Shown: positions 8,408-16,870 of the stretch, piece after piece
How positions within the stretch are numbered: the first letter of the stretch is position 1
Layout: each line of letters begins with the position of its first letter
NCBI GenBank assembly: GCA_964349415.1
Contig: CAYGGJ010000002.1
Span: forward strand, 1-47,474
Origin: 2-01-FULL-40-42 sp964349415
Lineage (GTDB): Bacteria > Patescibacteriota > Microgenomatia > UBA1406 > GWC2-37-13
Direction: 5' to 3'
Length of the DNA: 47,474 nt
Notes under the pieces: generated by a model
Database searches by the model: none
Seen by the model: only the letters and a program-made list of their open reading frames with translations
What the model was told of the DNA's origin: nothing
Made by a program: the position numbers and the translations under genes

Positions 8408-8891
8408 ATTTTGTGATTAAACTGGTAGATAATCCCTCTAAGTGATCAGTGACTTCTTTCACTGTTGCTCCTATTTTTGCCGCATGTCTCCGTTTCTTTT
8501 CAATAAGCTTGTCTCCTTTTGTCACTGCGATATATTTTGGTTTTATTAATTTCGTCAGGTCTTCATACTCGCTATCATCCTTCATAGGAGGAAGCGCGAT
8601 CACCACATCAACATACATAAGTGATGCTACTAATTGAGCTCTCTTTTCTTGGGTATGGATCGGCTTTCTTCCCTTTTTTTGTTTGATGGTTTCATCTGAC
8701 TCCAAAAAAATCACCAGCTCGCCACCTATTTCTTTTGCGCTTTTTAAAAAGGCAATATGTCCAAAGTGGATGATGTCAAAACAACCTCCCGCAAGAACTA
8801 TGTTTTTGAGGGGTTTTATAAATTCTGAAAGTTTTTCTTTATTGTTTTTGTCTAAGTTGAAAATCTTTTTGTCGGCTTTACCACTTATCAT
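8385..8891 (-). CDS. RfaE/TagD-like nucleotidyltransferase (cytidylyl/adenylyltransferase)
   Basis: The 168-residue protein has the class I nucleotidyltransferase fold: GGCFDIIHFGHIAFLKSA (the HxGH motif as HFGH) at about residues 30-47, KGRKPIHTQEKRAQLVASL further on, and a C-terminal GLSTSLITK corresponding to the ISTS-type nucleotide-binding motif. Family members make ADP-heptose or CDP-glycerol precursors; the substrate cannot be told from sequence. I chose the ATG at 8891 rather than further upstream in the same frame, because it has TATAAT exactly 6 nt upstream and avoids overlap with the divergent DUF4012 gene. Confidence 0.85.
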   Translation of the reverse strand: MISGKADKKIFNLDKNNKEKLSEFIKPLKNIVLAGGCFDIIHFGHIAFLKSAKEIGGELVIFLESDETIKQKKGRKPIHTQEKRAQLVASLMYVDVVIALPPMKDDSEYEDLTKLIKPKYIAVTKGDKLIEKKRRHAAKIGATVKEVTDHLEGLSTSLITKYASISSN

Positions 8892-8913
8892 GACGAAATT
8901 ATACAATATACCT
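8892..8913. promoter_or_regulatory. 22-bp divergent promoter with two interlocked -10 elements
   Basis: On the minus strand TATAAT (8898-8903) is followed by 6 nt and the ATG at 8891. On the plus strand TACAAT (8902-8907) is followed by 6 nt and the ATG at 8914. The two elements overlap by two bases. The whole regulatory region between the two start codons is 22 bp, with no room for a 5' UTR. Confidence 0.7.
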
Positions 8914-11184
8914 ATGAGAATGGTCGTCACGGAATCTGAAAAAAAACAGGAGATTCTTCTTGTCGACGAGAAAACTACCACTCTCGGAAAACTTCTCAAA
9001 AAAGAACTAAAACGGTACGACTCGGATGTATATACTTCGCCCCGTCTCCCCGTCAACATCGAGCGTTTTGAGTATATCTTTTTGATTGACAAACGCTATG
9101 ATGAAATCCCCATCGAAAAACGCCCCAAGCAACGACTAATTTTTATATATACGCATCCTAAAAGAGCACGGCACGCTGCATTATTTATTCAAAAACATTC
9201 CTTAGGCAATACCAAAGTGATTCTAACCAACTCTGAGTACTTATCTGAAAGCGATCTTGAAAAGCTCATATGGTTTTCTTTTTCAAAAAGCAAGGAAACT
9301 CTTTTCAGGCTTGACGCCCAAGGCAAAAAGCCGGAAACGGCTTCAAGAAGACAGGCTCCTTCAGAAGTAAGAAGATATAAATTTTTTACAAAAAAAAGGC
9401 TTTTTCTTTTCTTTCTGCTTTTTTTTCTTTTTTATCACCTCGTTATCTACCCGCCTTTTTTTCTTACCTCTTTTTTAATTTACAAAGCAGGCTCAAATTT
9501 CCGTAGTGGCAAACTTCCCGAAGCCAGATACTATCTCACTGCCGCAAAAAGTAGTGAGAATTTTGGCAAATCCCTCTATACATTTTCGCGCTATAGCTAC
9601 CTCTTATTCGGTCTTGCGCTTTTTCCCGATACATTGGTTGACGTAAACGAAAAGGGTATCGATACACTTGAAAAAACTTACTCGTCATACGAAAACTCAA
9701 AACAGGTAATAGCTCTCGTCTTTAAAAAGGGTAAGACAAAGCAGGAAAAAGCATTTCTTGAGGTGAGGTTGGCAAAACTAAAAGAAAATATTGACGACAT
9801 AAAAAATAATTTAGTATTTCTGGATCAAAAGCTTGCTGACCTGCCTTTTGGTATAGCGGGATCTTACAGAAAAGATTTGGTTAAAAGCACTGAGCTTGTG
9901 ACAAAGGTCGACGATATTCTTCCCTACATGGATCGCCTTCTTTCCAAGGGTAAGGAATCAAAATATCTTCTTCTTTTTGCAAACAATATGGAACTTCGTC
10001 CCGGTGGAGGATTCATTGGTTCATTTGGAGTACTTACCATGAACGACCTTACCCTTGAAAACATTCAAGTCTATGATGTGTATGATGCTGACGGACAGCT
10101 TCTTATTCATGTTGCGCCTCCCGATCCCATCAGGAAGTATCTAAATCAACCTCATTGGTTTTTACGGGACTCTGCCTTTTCCCCTGATTTTTTTGACAAC
10201 TACAATCAGGCAAAATATTTTCTTGATCAGGAAATCAAGCTGGGCGGATTTTCAGGTGGAATATTGATTACGACCACAGCAATTCAAAATCTCTTGGATG
10301 TATATCAGACAATTTATTTATCCGACTTTAATGAACAGATAAATAAAGATAATTTCTATCTAAAGGCACAGTTTTACGCAGAGAAAGATTTTTTCCCCGG
10401 GTCAATTCAGAAAAAGAGTTTTCTTGGATCCGTCGCAAACCAGATAATTATAAACGTAGATTCCGTCTCCCCTCTTAAACTTTTCCAGCAGGTTAAAAAA
10501 TCCCTTGATGAAAAACAGATTGCAATCCTAGTAGATGATCCTGAAATACAGCACGTTTTTGATACTCTTTATTGGTCCGGTAAAACCATCTCGCCCAAAT
10601 GCGCCGTTCAAAATACTAATTGCATTGTTGATTATGTTTTTCCCATTGATGCAAATCTTGGAGTGAACAAGGCAAACTTTTTTGTGTCACGCCTAATTAC
10701 TCAAAGAGTAGATATAGATGAAAATGGCAACATTACCAGCAACCTTTTGGTTAAATTAAAAAACGACTCACCAAATGACGTATTTCCTGGTGGTACATAT
10801 AGAAATTATTTTCAGGTACTGCTTCCGAAGGGATCACAAATCCAATCATTTAAACAGGATGGGGCACCGGTAAGTGGATTCGATGAGGGAGAAGTAGAGT
10901 TTAAAACAGTCGGGTTTTTTCTTCAGCTGCCTCCCAAACAGTCAACTGAAATTCAGGTAACCTATCAACCTCCCGGAATTATAAAGAAAGGAAAAAATAT
11001 CTACCAGCTTATCTTTCAGAAACAGATCGGTTCAAATAATTCAGATCTAATACTGGAAGTAACGCTTCCCAATAACGTTTCTTTATCCAATCAGAACTTC
11101 TCCCCGCTTGTAAAAGATCGCAGAGTCTTTTATAATACTTCTCTATCCGCGGATAAGATATTTTTCCTTGAACTCTTAAAATAA
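8914..11184 (+). CDS. DUF4012 large envelope protein
   Basis: The protein has about 756 residues. An N-terminal cytosolic region of about 150 residues has an alpha/beta character. It is followed by one or two hydrophobic segments (about 157-190) and a long outside region carrying the DUF4012 signature NNMELRPGGGFIGSFG (about residues 355-370). The family is common in CPR and actinobacterial genomes, often near polysaccharide genes, and has no proven function. The start at 8914 is set by the -10 element 6 nt upstream; the frame stays open further upstream but would run into the divergent gene. Only 2 nt separate it from rplY. Confidence 0.85.
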   Translation: MRMVVTESEKKQEILLVDEKTTTLGKLLKKELKRYDSDVYTSPRLPVNIERFEYIFLIDKRYDEIPIEKRPKQRLIFIYTHPKRARHAALFIQKHSLGNTKVILTNSEYLSESDLEKLIWFSFSKSKETLFRLDAQGKKPETASRRQAPSEVRRYKFFTKKRLFLFFLLFFLFYHLVIYPPFFLTSFLIYKAGSNFRSGKLPEARYYLTAAKSSENFGKSLYTFSRYSYLLFGLALFPDTLVDVNEKGIDTLEKTYSSYENSKQVIALVFKKGKTKQEKAFLEVRLAKLKENIDDIKNNLVFLDQKLADLPFGIAGSYRKDLVKSTELVTKVDDILPYMDRLLSKGKESKYLLLFANNMELRPGGGFIGSFGVLTMNDLTLENIQVYDVYDADGQLLIHVAPPDPIRKYLNQPHWFLRDSAFSPDFFDNYNQAKYFLDQEIKLGGFSGGILITTTAIQNLLDVYQTIYLSDFNEQINKDNFYLKAQFYAEKDFFPGSIQKKSFLGSVANQIIINVDSVSPLKLFQQVKKSLDEKQIAILVDDPEIQHVFDTLYWSGKTISPKCAVQNTNCIVDYVFPIDANLGVNKANFFVSRLITQRVDIDENGNITSNLLVKLKNDSPNDVFPGGTYRNYFQVLLPKGSQIQSFKQDGAPVSGFDEGEVEFKTVGFFLQLPPKQSTEIQVTYQPPGIIKKGKNIYQLIFQKQIGSNNSDLILEVTLPNNVSLSNQNFSPLVKDRRVFYNTSLSADKIFFLELLK

Positions 11185-11186
11185 TC

Positions 11187-11969
11187 ATGAGCACCCAAAA
11201 AAAACAAGCTTCGGTAAAACTGCATTTAGATGCACAAGCACGTACTTTGTTTGGTAAAAAACTCAAAAAATTCCGCTATCAGGGGAACGTACCTGCAAAT
11301 GTCTTCGGCCCTCAATTTAAATCACAATCAGTAACCATTGAATTGAAGAGTTTTAATAAAATCTACAAAGTTGCCGAGGAAACCGGAATTGTATATTTGA
11401 AAGTCGATAAAGACGAACTTCCTGTCTTGGTAAGAGGAGTTCAAAGACACCCTGTTACCCATGCACTTCTCCATGTGGATTTCCGAAAAGTTGACTTGAA
11501 ACAAAAAATCGAGACCGAGGTTCCAATTAAAACTGTTGGCGAATCAGAGGCAGTCAATGTAAAAGGAGGGGTTCTTCTTACTCAGGCAAATACTATTAAA
11601 GTAGAAGCGCTCCCCGAGGAAATTCCCCATGAAGTTGAGATTGATATTTCGGTTTTGAAAGAAATCGGAGAAGAGATTAAGGTATCCAGTCTTCCAAAGT
11701 CCGACAAATACTCGGTTAAAGAAGATGCGGACAAGGTTCTTGTTTCTGTAATTGCCCATAAAGAAGAAAGTTTGGTCGCAGAAACAGCTGTTGCCGAGCC
11801 TGAGGTTATAACCGAGGTTCCACAAGAAGGCGACGAAGCACCTGCTGAAGAAGCTACTGCAGGAAAAGAAGAACCAAAAGAAGCTAAAAAAGCTGAAGGA
11901 AAAGATCAATCACCTAAAAAAGACGAGGCTCCTCCTAAACCTGGCGAAAACAAAGGCAAAAAAGAATAA
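11187..11969 (+). CDS. rplY: 50S ribosomal protein L25 (Ctc/TL5 long form) with charged tail
   Basis: L25/TL5 binds 5S rRNA in the large subunit. Residues about 8-95 form the L25 domain (ARTLFGKKLKKFRYQGNVPANVFG...VQRHPVTHALLHVDF) and about 97-185 the TL5-type beta domain (VPIKTVGESEAVNVKGGVL...LPEEIPHEVEIDIS). A further 65 residues rich in Glu, Lys, Ala and Pro follow and are probably disordered. Such tails are longer than in typical L25. It starts 2 nt after the DUF4012 stop, so it may share that transcript. Confidence 0.95.
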   Translation: MSTQKKQASVKLHLDAQARTLFGKKLKKFRYQGNVPANVFGPQFKSQSVTIELKSFNKIYKVAEETGIVYLKVDKDELPVLVRGVQRHPVTHALLHVDFRKVDLKQKIETEVPIKTVGESEAVNVKGGVLLTQANTIKVEALPEEIPHEVEIDISVLKEIGEEIKVSSLPKSDKYSVKEDADKVLVSVIAHKEESLVAETAVAEPEVITEVPQEGDEAPAEEATAGKEEPKEAKKAEGKDQSPKKDEAPPKPGENKGKKE

Positions 11970-11980
11970 TTCACTCCGTT

Positions 11981-12038
11981 TTCTCATTTTTAGTCCAAAA
12001 CGTGTGTCAATTACGCTCTTTTTGTGCTAAAATGAGAA
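11981..12038. repeat. Inverted repeat overlapping the nusA promoter
   Basis: The left arm TTCTCATTTTTAG (11981-11993) and right arm CTAAAATGAGAA (12027-12038) are complementary apart from one extra A. They are separated by 33 nt containing the -35. The right arm covers the nusA -10. It could be an operator or, in read-through RNA from rplY, a long-range hairpin before nusA. Confidence 0.5.
12005..12033 (+). promoter_or_regulatory. nusA promoter
   Basis: A TGTCAA -35-like box (12005-12010), 17-bp spacer and TAAAAT -10 (12028-12033) lie 9 nt before the ATG. The predicted leader is only 2-3 nt. Confidence 0.5.
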
Positions 12039-12042
12039 GCTT

Positions 12043-13254
12043 ATGAGTATTGTAAAGAGTGAATTTGCGCTAGCTTTAAATCAAGTCGCGACTGAACGTG
12101 GAATTTCTCCCGATGATGTAATCAACTCCATAGAAGCTGCAATCTTAGCCGCTTACAAAAAGGAGACCCCGGAAGACACCGATGAAAATATAATCGTCAA
12201 GGTAAATAAAAATACAGGTGAGGCTAAATTAATAAAAGAGGAAAACGATATTACGCCTCCCGGCTTTGGTAGAATCGCGGCGCAAACTGCCAAGCAAGTC
12301 ATTCTTCAGAAAATCCGCGAGGTTGAGAAAAAAACAGTGATTTCGCATTATAAAAATCAGCTTGGAACCATTACCCAGGGAAGAGTCATTCGATACGATG
12401 GTTACAATGCATATGTCGATATCGGACGGGTTGAAGCCATCTTGCCAAGAGAAGAACAGATTAAAAGTGAAAAATATACGGTAAACACCACCTTGGTCTT
12501 TTTTATAAAGACAATTGGTGAAGATAAGTTTGGAAACTCGGCAATCATAGTCTCCCGTACCGATCCACAGCTTCTTGCAGAGCTCTTTAAAAAAGAGGTG
12601 CCTGAGATTGCAAACGGAACGGTTGAGATAAAAAAAGTGGTCCGTGAGCCCGGTGAGAGAGCCAAGATCGCAGTTTTCAGTAGTCAAGGCGGCGTTGATC
12701 CGGTCGGAGCGTGCGTAGGACAAAAGGGCGTACGAGTACAGACAGTAACGAGTGAACTTGGAGGAGACGAAAAAATAGACATCATTCAATGGAATAGAGA
12801 TGAAAAACTTTTCCTTATCTCTGCCCTTTCACCTGCAAAAATCATTGAGGTTGAGATTGAACCTGCCGGGAAAGAAGGGAAAAAGCCAAAAGCCAAGGTT
12901 ACTGTCGACGAAACCCAGGCTCCACTGGCTATCGGAAAAAGCGGAGTTAACGTAAACCTCGCCTCTGCTCTTACCGAGTGTGATATTGATATTGTCCAGG
13001 TTGCCGCTGAAGAAGCTGTTGCCGAAGCTAAAGAGGAATCAAAGGTTGAGGATGCAAAAGAAGAACCGATAAAGGCTGCTGAGGTGAAAAAAGAAGAACC
13101 GGAGGCTGCGGAAAAGAAGGAAGTTGATGAGGTAGTAACAAGTGAGACTGAAAAAGCAGAGGAATCGGTGGCTCAAGCCCAATCAGAGGAAAAAATAACA
13201 AACAGTGAAACAGTCCAAACCCCGGACGAGCCTGCTTCTGAACCCAGCACCTAA
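12043..13254 (+). CDS. nusA: Transcription termination/antitermination protein NusA
   Basis: NusA binds RNA polymerase and nascent RNA to control pausing, termination and antitermination. The 403 residues hold the N-terminal polymerase-binding domain (about 1-105), an S1 domain (about 110-180, ITQGRVIRYDGYNAYVDIG), KH1 with VGACVGQKGVRVQTV (about 225-240) and KH2 with PLAIGKSGVNVNLA (about 300-315). The last 75 residues are Glu/Lys/Ala-rich low complexity instead of the acidic repeats of E. coli NusA. rimP, the usual upstream neighbour, is not here. infB follows 76 bp downstream. Confidence 0.95.
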   Translation: MSIVKSEFALALNQVATERGISPDDVINSIEAAILAAYKKETPEDTDENIIVKVNKNTGEAKLIKEENDITPPGFGRIAAQTAKQVILQKIREVEKKTVISHYKNQLGTITQGRVIRYDGYNAYVDIGRVEAILPREEQIKSEKYTVNTTLVFFIKTIGEDKFGNSAIIVSRTDPQLLAELFKKEVPEIANGTVEIKKVVREPGERAKIAVFSSQGGVDPVGACVGQKGVRVQTVTSELGGDEKIDIIQWNRDEKLFLISALSPAKIIEVEIEPAGKEGKKPKAKVTVDETQAPLAIGKSGVNVNLASALTECDIDIVQVAAEEAVAEAKEESKVEDAKEEPIKAAEVKKEEPEAAEKKEVDEVVTSETEKAEESVAQAQSEEKITNSETVQTPDEPASEPST

Positions 13255-13271
13255 AACCCTGCTCTGATTGA

Positions 13272-13277
13272 GTATAA
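13272..13277 (+). promoter_or_regulatory. Possible infB -10 element
   Basis: TATAAT lies 53 nt before the chosen infB ATG at 13331, so this gene would have a real leader of about 45 nt. No clear SD precedes the ATG. Confidence 0.4.
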
Positions 13278-13330
13278 TAAACTATTGCCCGCTTGGATCA
13301 GAACGAGCCTTAAGGGTTCTAATAAAAGCT

Positions 13331-14797
13331 ATGTCAGACGTAAAAAAAACACCAAGACCACCGGTAGTAGCCATACTCGGACATGTCGATCATGGAAAAA
13401 CTACCCTTCTTGACTACATTAGAAAGACGAAAATCACCCAGGGTGAACACGGAGGCATAACACAGCGGATTGGTGCCTATGAAGTAGCTACGGGCGTAAA
13501 AGACTACCATACCGAAAAAATTACCTTCATCGATACTCCCGGCCATGAAGCCTTTACAAAATTAAGACTTCGGGGCGCTGAGGTGGCTGATATAGCCCTT
13601 CTTATTATTGACGCCAAAGACTCTGTGAAACCTCAGACTGTCGAATCAATCTCCCATATAAAAGCTGCCAAAATCCCCTACATTGTAGTCGTCAATAAAA
13701 TTGACCTGCCGGAAGCGAATATTGAAAAAGTAAAGGTAGATCTTACCAAGCATGAAGTGCTTGTGGAAGATAGAGGGGGAACTGTGCCCATCATTCCCAT
13801 CTCTGCACAAAAGGGAACCGGTGTGGAAACGCTTCTTGAATCCATACTCCTTCTTACTACCGAGTTAAACCTGACCTATTCTCCGGACGCTCCACCTCAG
13901 GCTTTTATAATCGAGACCAAAAAAGATAAGCGTGGAGTAGCTGCAAGCGCCATCATAAAAGACGGGCGTATGAAGGTAGGAGATTCGATATATGCTGACA
14001 GTCAGAAAGCCAAGATCCGCTCTATGACCAGCGACCTTGGAAAACCACTTACTGAAGTTTATCCCTCCACCCCATTTGAGCTTCTTGGCTTTACGGAGAT
14101 TCCGGAGGTAGGAACCTTGATAACCACAGAAGAAGGAAAGAAAACGACCTCAAACCAACCCCAACCATTGGAGGAAAAACCTTTTGATATGCAGGCCTTT
14201 TTGAAGCCCCAGCAGGAAGATAAAAAGCTTACGCTCATCATAAAAGCTGACTCGCAGGGATCACTCGAGGCCATTCTCCATACGCTTGAAAATAAACCTG
14301 CGATAGAGATCCAGTTTGGAGCAGTGGGCGATCTTAATAAATCTGATATTTTTCTTGCCAAGGCAAGCAAGGCTATCTTAATTGGATTTAATACAAAACC
14401 ATCCAATGAAGTAAAAGATCTTGCAGCTCATGAAAAGGTCGTCATTAAAACCTATAATATTATCTATGAACTCATAGACGAGCTTTCGGAAGTATCTGAA
14501 ATTATTAAGGAAAAAGAAGAGCGAGAACGAAATCTCAAAGGTGAAGCAAAAGTACTCGCCCACTTTATCATTCATGACGAAAAGGTTTTTGGGGTAAAAG
14601 TGACAAAAGGCAAGGCTAATATCGGTGATCCCGCAGAGATTTACCGTGACAAAACACTGATTGGAAAGACAAAGCTTGTCTCTCTGCGGTCTAGAGCTAA
14701 ATCTGTCGAAGAAGCTAAAAAGGATCAGGAGGCAGGTATGATGTTTACCCCCGTGCTTGACATACGTATAGGTGATATGATAAAATTCATCCTATAA
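13331..14797 (+). CDS. infB: Translation initiation factor IF-2, minimal form
   Basis: IF-2 brings initiator tRNA to the 30S subunit and promotes subunit joining. All GTPase motifs are present: GHVDHGKT (about residues 19-26), GGITQ, DTPGHEAF, NKID and SAQKG. Domain II, domain III and the C-terminal fMet-tRNA-binding domain follow. At 488 residues it starts directly before the G domain and lacks the long N-terminal region of E. coli IF-2. The ATG at 13331 is preferred to the in-frame TTG at 13268, because the family sequence begins there and the TATAAT would otherwise lie inside the gene. Confidence 0.95.
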   Translation: MSDVKKTPRPPVVAILGHVDHGKTTLLDYIRKTKITQGEHGGITQRIGAYEVATGVKDYHTEKITFIDTPGHEAFTKLRLRGAEVADIALLIIDAKDSVKPQTVESISHIKAAKIPYIVVVNKIDLPEANIEKVKVDLTKHEVLVEDRGGTVPIIPISAQKGTGVETLLESILLLTTELNLTYSPDAPPQAFIIETKKDKRGVAASAIIKDGRMKVGDSIYADSQKAKIRSMTSDLGKPLTEVYPSTPFELLGFTEIPEVGTLITTEEGKKTTSNQPQPLEEKPFDMQAFLKPQQEDKKLTLIIKADSQGSLEAILHTLENKPAIEIQFGAVGDLNKSDIFLAKASKAILIGFNTKPSNEVKDLAAHEKVVIKTYNIIYELIDELSEVSEIIKEKEERERNLKGEAKVLAHFIIHDEKVFGVKVTKGKANIGDPAEIYRDKTLIGKTKLVSLRSRAKSVEEAKKDQEAGMMFTPVLDIRIGDMIKFIL

Positions 14798-14798
14798 T

Positions 14799-15722
14799 AT
14801 GCAATCTGGGAAAAATCTCCTACAGAAGACCGTTCAGGTTCTTCAGGATTCAAACTCCGGTGTAATCTGTCTTCCTGAAAATCCCACAGCCGATTCTGTA
14901 GCTGCGGCAACTGCTTTGTATTTTGGCCTCACTAAACTGGGAAAAAATGTCTCTTTAGCTTGTTCTGGTGAAGTTAAGGCTCAACTTGCCGGTGTCGATA
15001 AAATTCAGCCATCCCTTACCACTTCCGGTGAGAATTTAGTAATCTCTTTCCCGTGGGTAGAAGGCTCCACAGACAAGATTGACTACTTTATTCAAGGAGG
15101 CAAATTTAACATCGTAATCGTGCCCGGAAAAGGACATGAAAAGCTTGATTCTAAAAACGTCGTCTATGGCTACTCAGGCGGATCTGTGGACTTCATAATC
15201 ACGGTTGACGCTTCTTCATTAAGGGCTTTGGGAAGCCTTTATGAGGATAATCAAGAACTTTTTAAGGATAAAAAGATCATCAATATCGCGCGAAACCTTA
15301 CCAATACTTTTTTCGGCCAGGTCAACCTTGTTTACAGAGGTATTTCCTCCACTTCAGAGATCGTTTTAAACATTCTGAGAAGTCTTAACGCCGAATTAGA
15401 CCGCGATATGGCTACAAACCTGTATCAAGGGCTTTCCTTTGCTACCCGAAATTTTTCGTCTCCTCAGGTAACCGCAGACACTTTTGAAACCGCAGCTTTT
15501 CTTCTTAAGAACGGAGCTATAAAAGGAGCCGAAGAAAAAAACCACGAAATGCCCATACGGGGAAAAAGTACGTTTGAACGAAGGACAGTCCGCACCCCTG
15601 ACACTATAGAAAAAGAGCCTGTGGGCTATGAGGAAGATGAACTTGATGACGCTGACGATGAGGAAGATGAAGAGTGGCTAAAACCTAAAATCTTCAAGCC
15701 AAACCCATCCAAACTCTCCTAA
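14799..15722 (+). CDS. Degenerate DHH-family (NrnA-like) protein, probably catalytically dead
   Basis: The 307-residue protein has the frame of a DHH/DHHA1 phosphoesterase such as NrnA, but key metal ligands are missing. Motif I reads NPTADSVAAA (about residues 28-37), with only one of the two aspartates. Motif II Asp (D137, TVDASS) is present. The DHH motif itself is replaced by NIARN (162-166), just before NTFFGQVNLVYRGISSTSE, which aligns well with the region after DHH in NrnA but lacks its Asp. A very acidic tail (about 265-290) follows. The position, 1 nt after infB, is that of rbfA-nrnA in many bacteria. A non-enzymatic role is inferred. Confidence 0.7.
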   Translation: MQSGKNLLQKTVQVLQDSNSGVICLPENPTADSVAAATALYFGLTKLGKNVSLACSGEVKAQLAGVDKIQPSLTTSGENLVISFPWVEGSTDKIDYFIQGGKFNIVIVPGKGHEKLDSKNVVYGYSGGSVDFIITVDASSLRALGSLYEDNQELFKDKKIINIARNLTNTFFGQVNLVYRGISSTSEIVLNILRSLNAELDRDMATNLYQGLSFATRNFSSPQVTADTFETAAFLLKNGAIKGAEEKNHEMPIRGKSTFERRTVRTPDTIEKEPVGYEEDELDDADDEEDEEWLKPKIFKPNPSKLS

Positions 15723-15726
15723 AAAA

Positions 15727-16803
15727 CTATTCTAGAAGAGGAGCCGTAGACTCTTCAAGGCGGATTTTGTCCACTGTTCTTCTTAATTTATTGGTGCGGG
15801 TGGTCTTAACCATATCGTATTGTTGAGTAAGTGAGTTTATCTTATCCCCTATCTTATTGAATTCTCCGTCATACTTCTCAAATTCCAGCTCAAACATTTT
15901 GATATGAGTAATAATGTTTTGTACATTTTTCTGGTATTTAAAGTTATCGTAAGATTGTCTTACCATTCGCAATATGGCTGTAAAACTAAATGGACCGGCA
16001 AATACTACTTTTTGTTTCATGGCCTCCTGCCAAACCGTGTGCATTTTGTCATATATGTAGGAAAAGATCATTTCGTTGGGGATGAACATAATGACAAAGT
16101 CCACAGTATTATCACCGGGGTTGATATAACTTCTGTTTGATACCTGCTTAATCTTTTCTCTCACGTCTCGCTCGAAAGCCTTCATGTGTTCTTTTTTTGC
16201 CTCCTTGTTTTCGGTCTCTATTGACTTTACAAGATTGCTAAAGGGAAATTTAGCATCGACATTGATTTTTACTCCGTCCGGAAGAAAAACACTAAAGTCT
16301 GGTCTTGTCTCAGAATCCTTTTGGCTTTTGTTTGATTCATAATCTACGCCTTTGACAAAACCTGCCATTTTCAAAAGATCCTCAGCTACCTGTTCCCCAA
16401 ACTGCCCACGCATTTGGTTATTTGATAAAACTCTCTTTAGGCCGTCTGCGGTGACTGAAAGCTGCTCAGTGATTTTGCTTTGAGTTACTATCTCTTGTTT
16501 TAGGGCACGGAAAGACCCCACTCTCTCTTTTTCAGCATCCGTGAGTTTTTGATTCTGTTTTTCCAGAGCATCAAAAACTCTTTTTACGAGACTTTCTATG
16601 ATTTCTTTCTTATTTTTCATATCAGTCTTTATATCCTGCTTTTCAGCCTCAAGCTGTTGCTTAAGAGATGAAGCGATAAGAGGTATTTTTTCATCGATAA
16701 CAGAAGCAAAACTTTCCTCTTTTTGTTTCTTTTTGAAAAACGTTAGGATCACGTATGCACCGACCAAACCTAGCAAAACTCCCGTCAATAGTTCGATATT
16801 CAT
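15727..16803 (-). CDS. rmuC: RmuC family protein
   Basis: The 358-residue protein has an N-terminal TM helix (about 6-24), a coiled-coil region (about 35-120) and the RmuC nuclease-like domain beginning at NNQMRGQFGEQVAEDLLKMAG (about 134-154). Other family marks are RPDFSVFLPDG, the NVDAKFPFSNL motif and VDFVIMFIPNE. RmuC limits DNA inversions and recombination in E. coli and has a PD-(D/E)xK-related core; here D-x-K appears as DAK. It is convergent with the DHH-like gene and divergent from aspS. TACAAT lies 10 nt before the ATG. Confidence 0.9.
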   Translation of the reverse strand: MNIELLTGVLLGLVGAYVILTFFKKKQKEESFASVIDEKIPLIASSLKQQLEAEKQDIKTDMKNKKEIIESLVKRVFDALEKQNQKLTDAEKERVGSFRALKQEIVTQSKITEQLSVTADGLKRVLSNNQMRGQFGEQVAEDLLKMAGFVKGVDYESNKSQKDSETRPDFSVFLPDGVKINVDAKFPFSNLVKSIETENKEAKKEHMKAFERDVREKIKQVSNRSYINPGDNTVDFVIMFIPNEMIFSYIYDKMHTVWQEAMKQKVVFAGPFSFTAILRMVRQSYDNFKYQKNVQNIITHIKMFELEFEKYDGEFNKIGDKINSLTQQYDMVKTTRTNKLRRTVDKIRLEESTAPLLE

Positions 16804-16870
16804 AAGCCATTAAATTGTATACCCTTTGAAAATTAATCTCAACATTAGTAAGATTAGAAGGAAATAACGT

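Noticed and set aside
8683..8913. Upstream extension of the DUF4012 frame
   Set aside because: It lies antisense to the nucleotidyltransferase and carries no family sequence; the promoter points to 8914.
8892..9092. Upstream extension of the nucleotidyltransferase frame (68 residues longer)
   Set aside because: It overlaps the divergent DUF4012 gene and has no relation to the fold; the -10 element 6 nt before 8891 marks the start.
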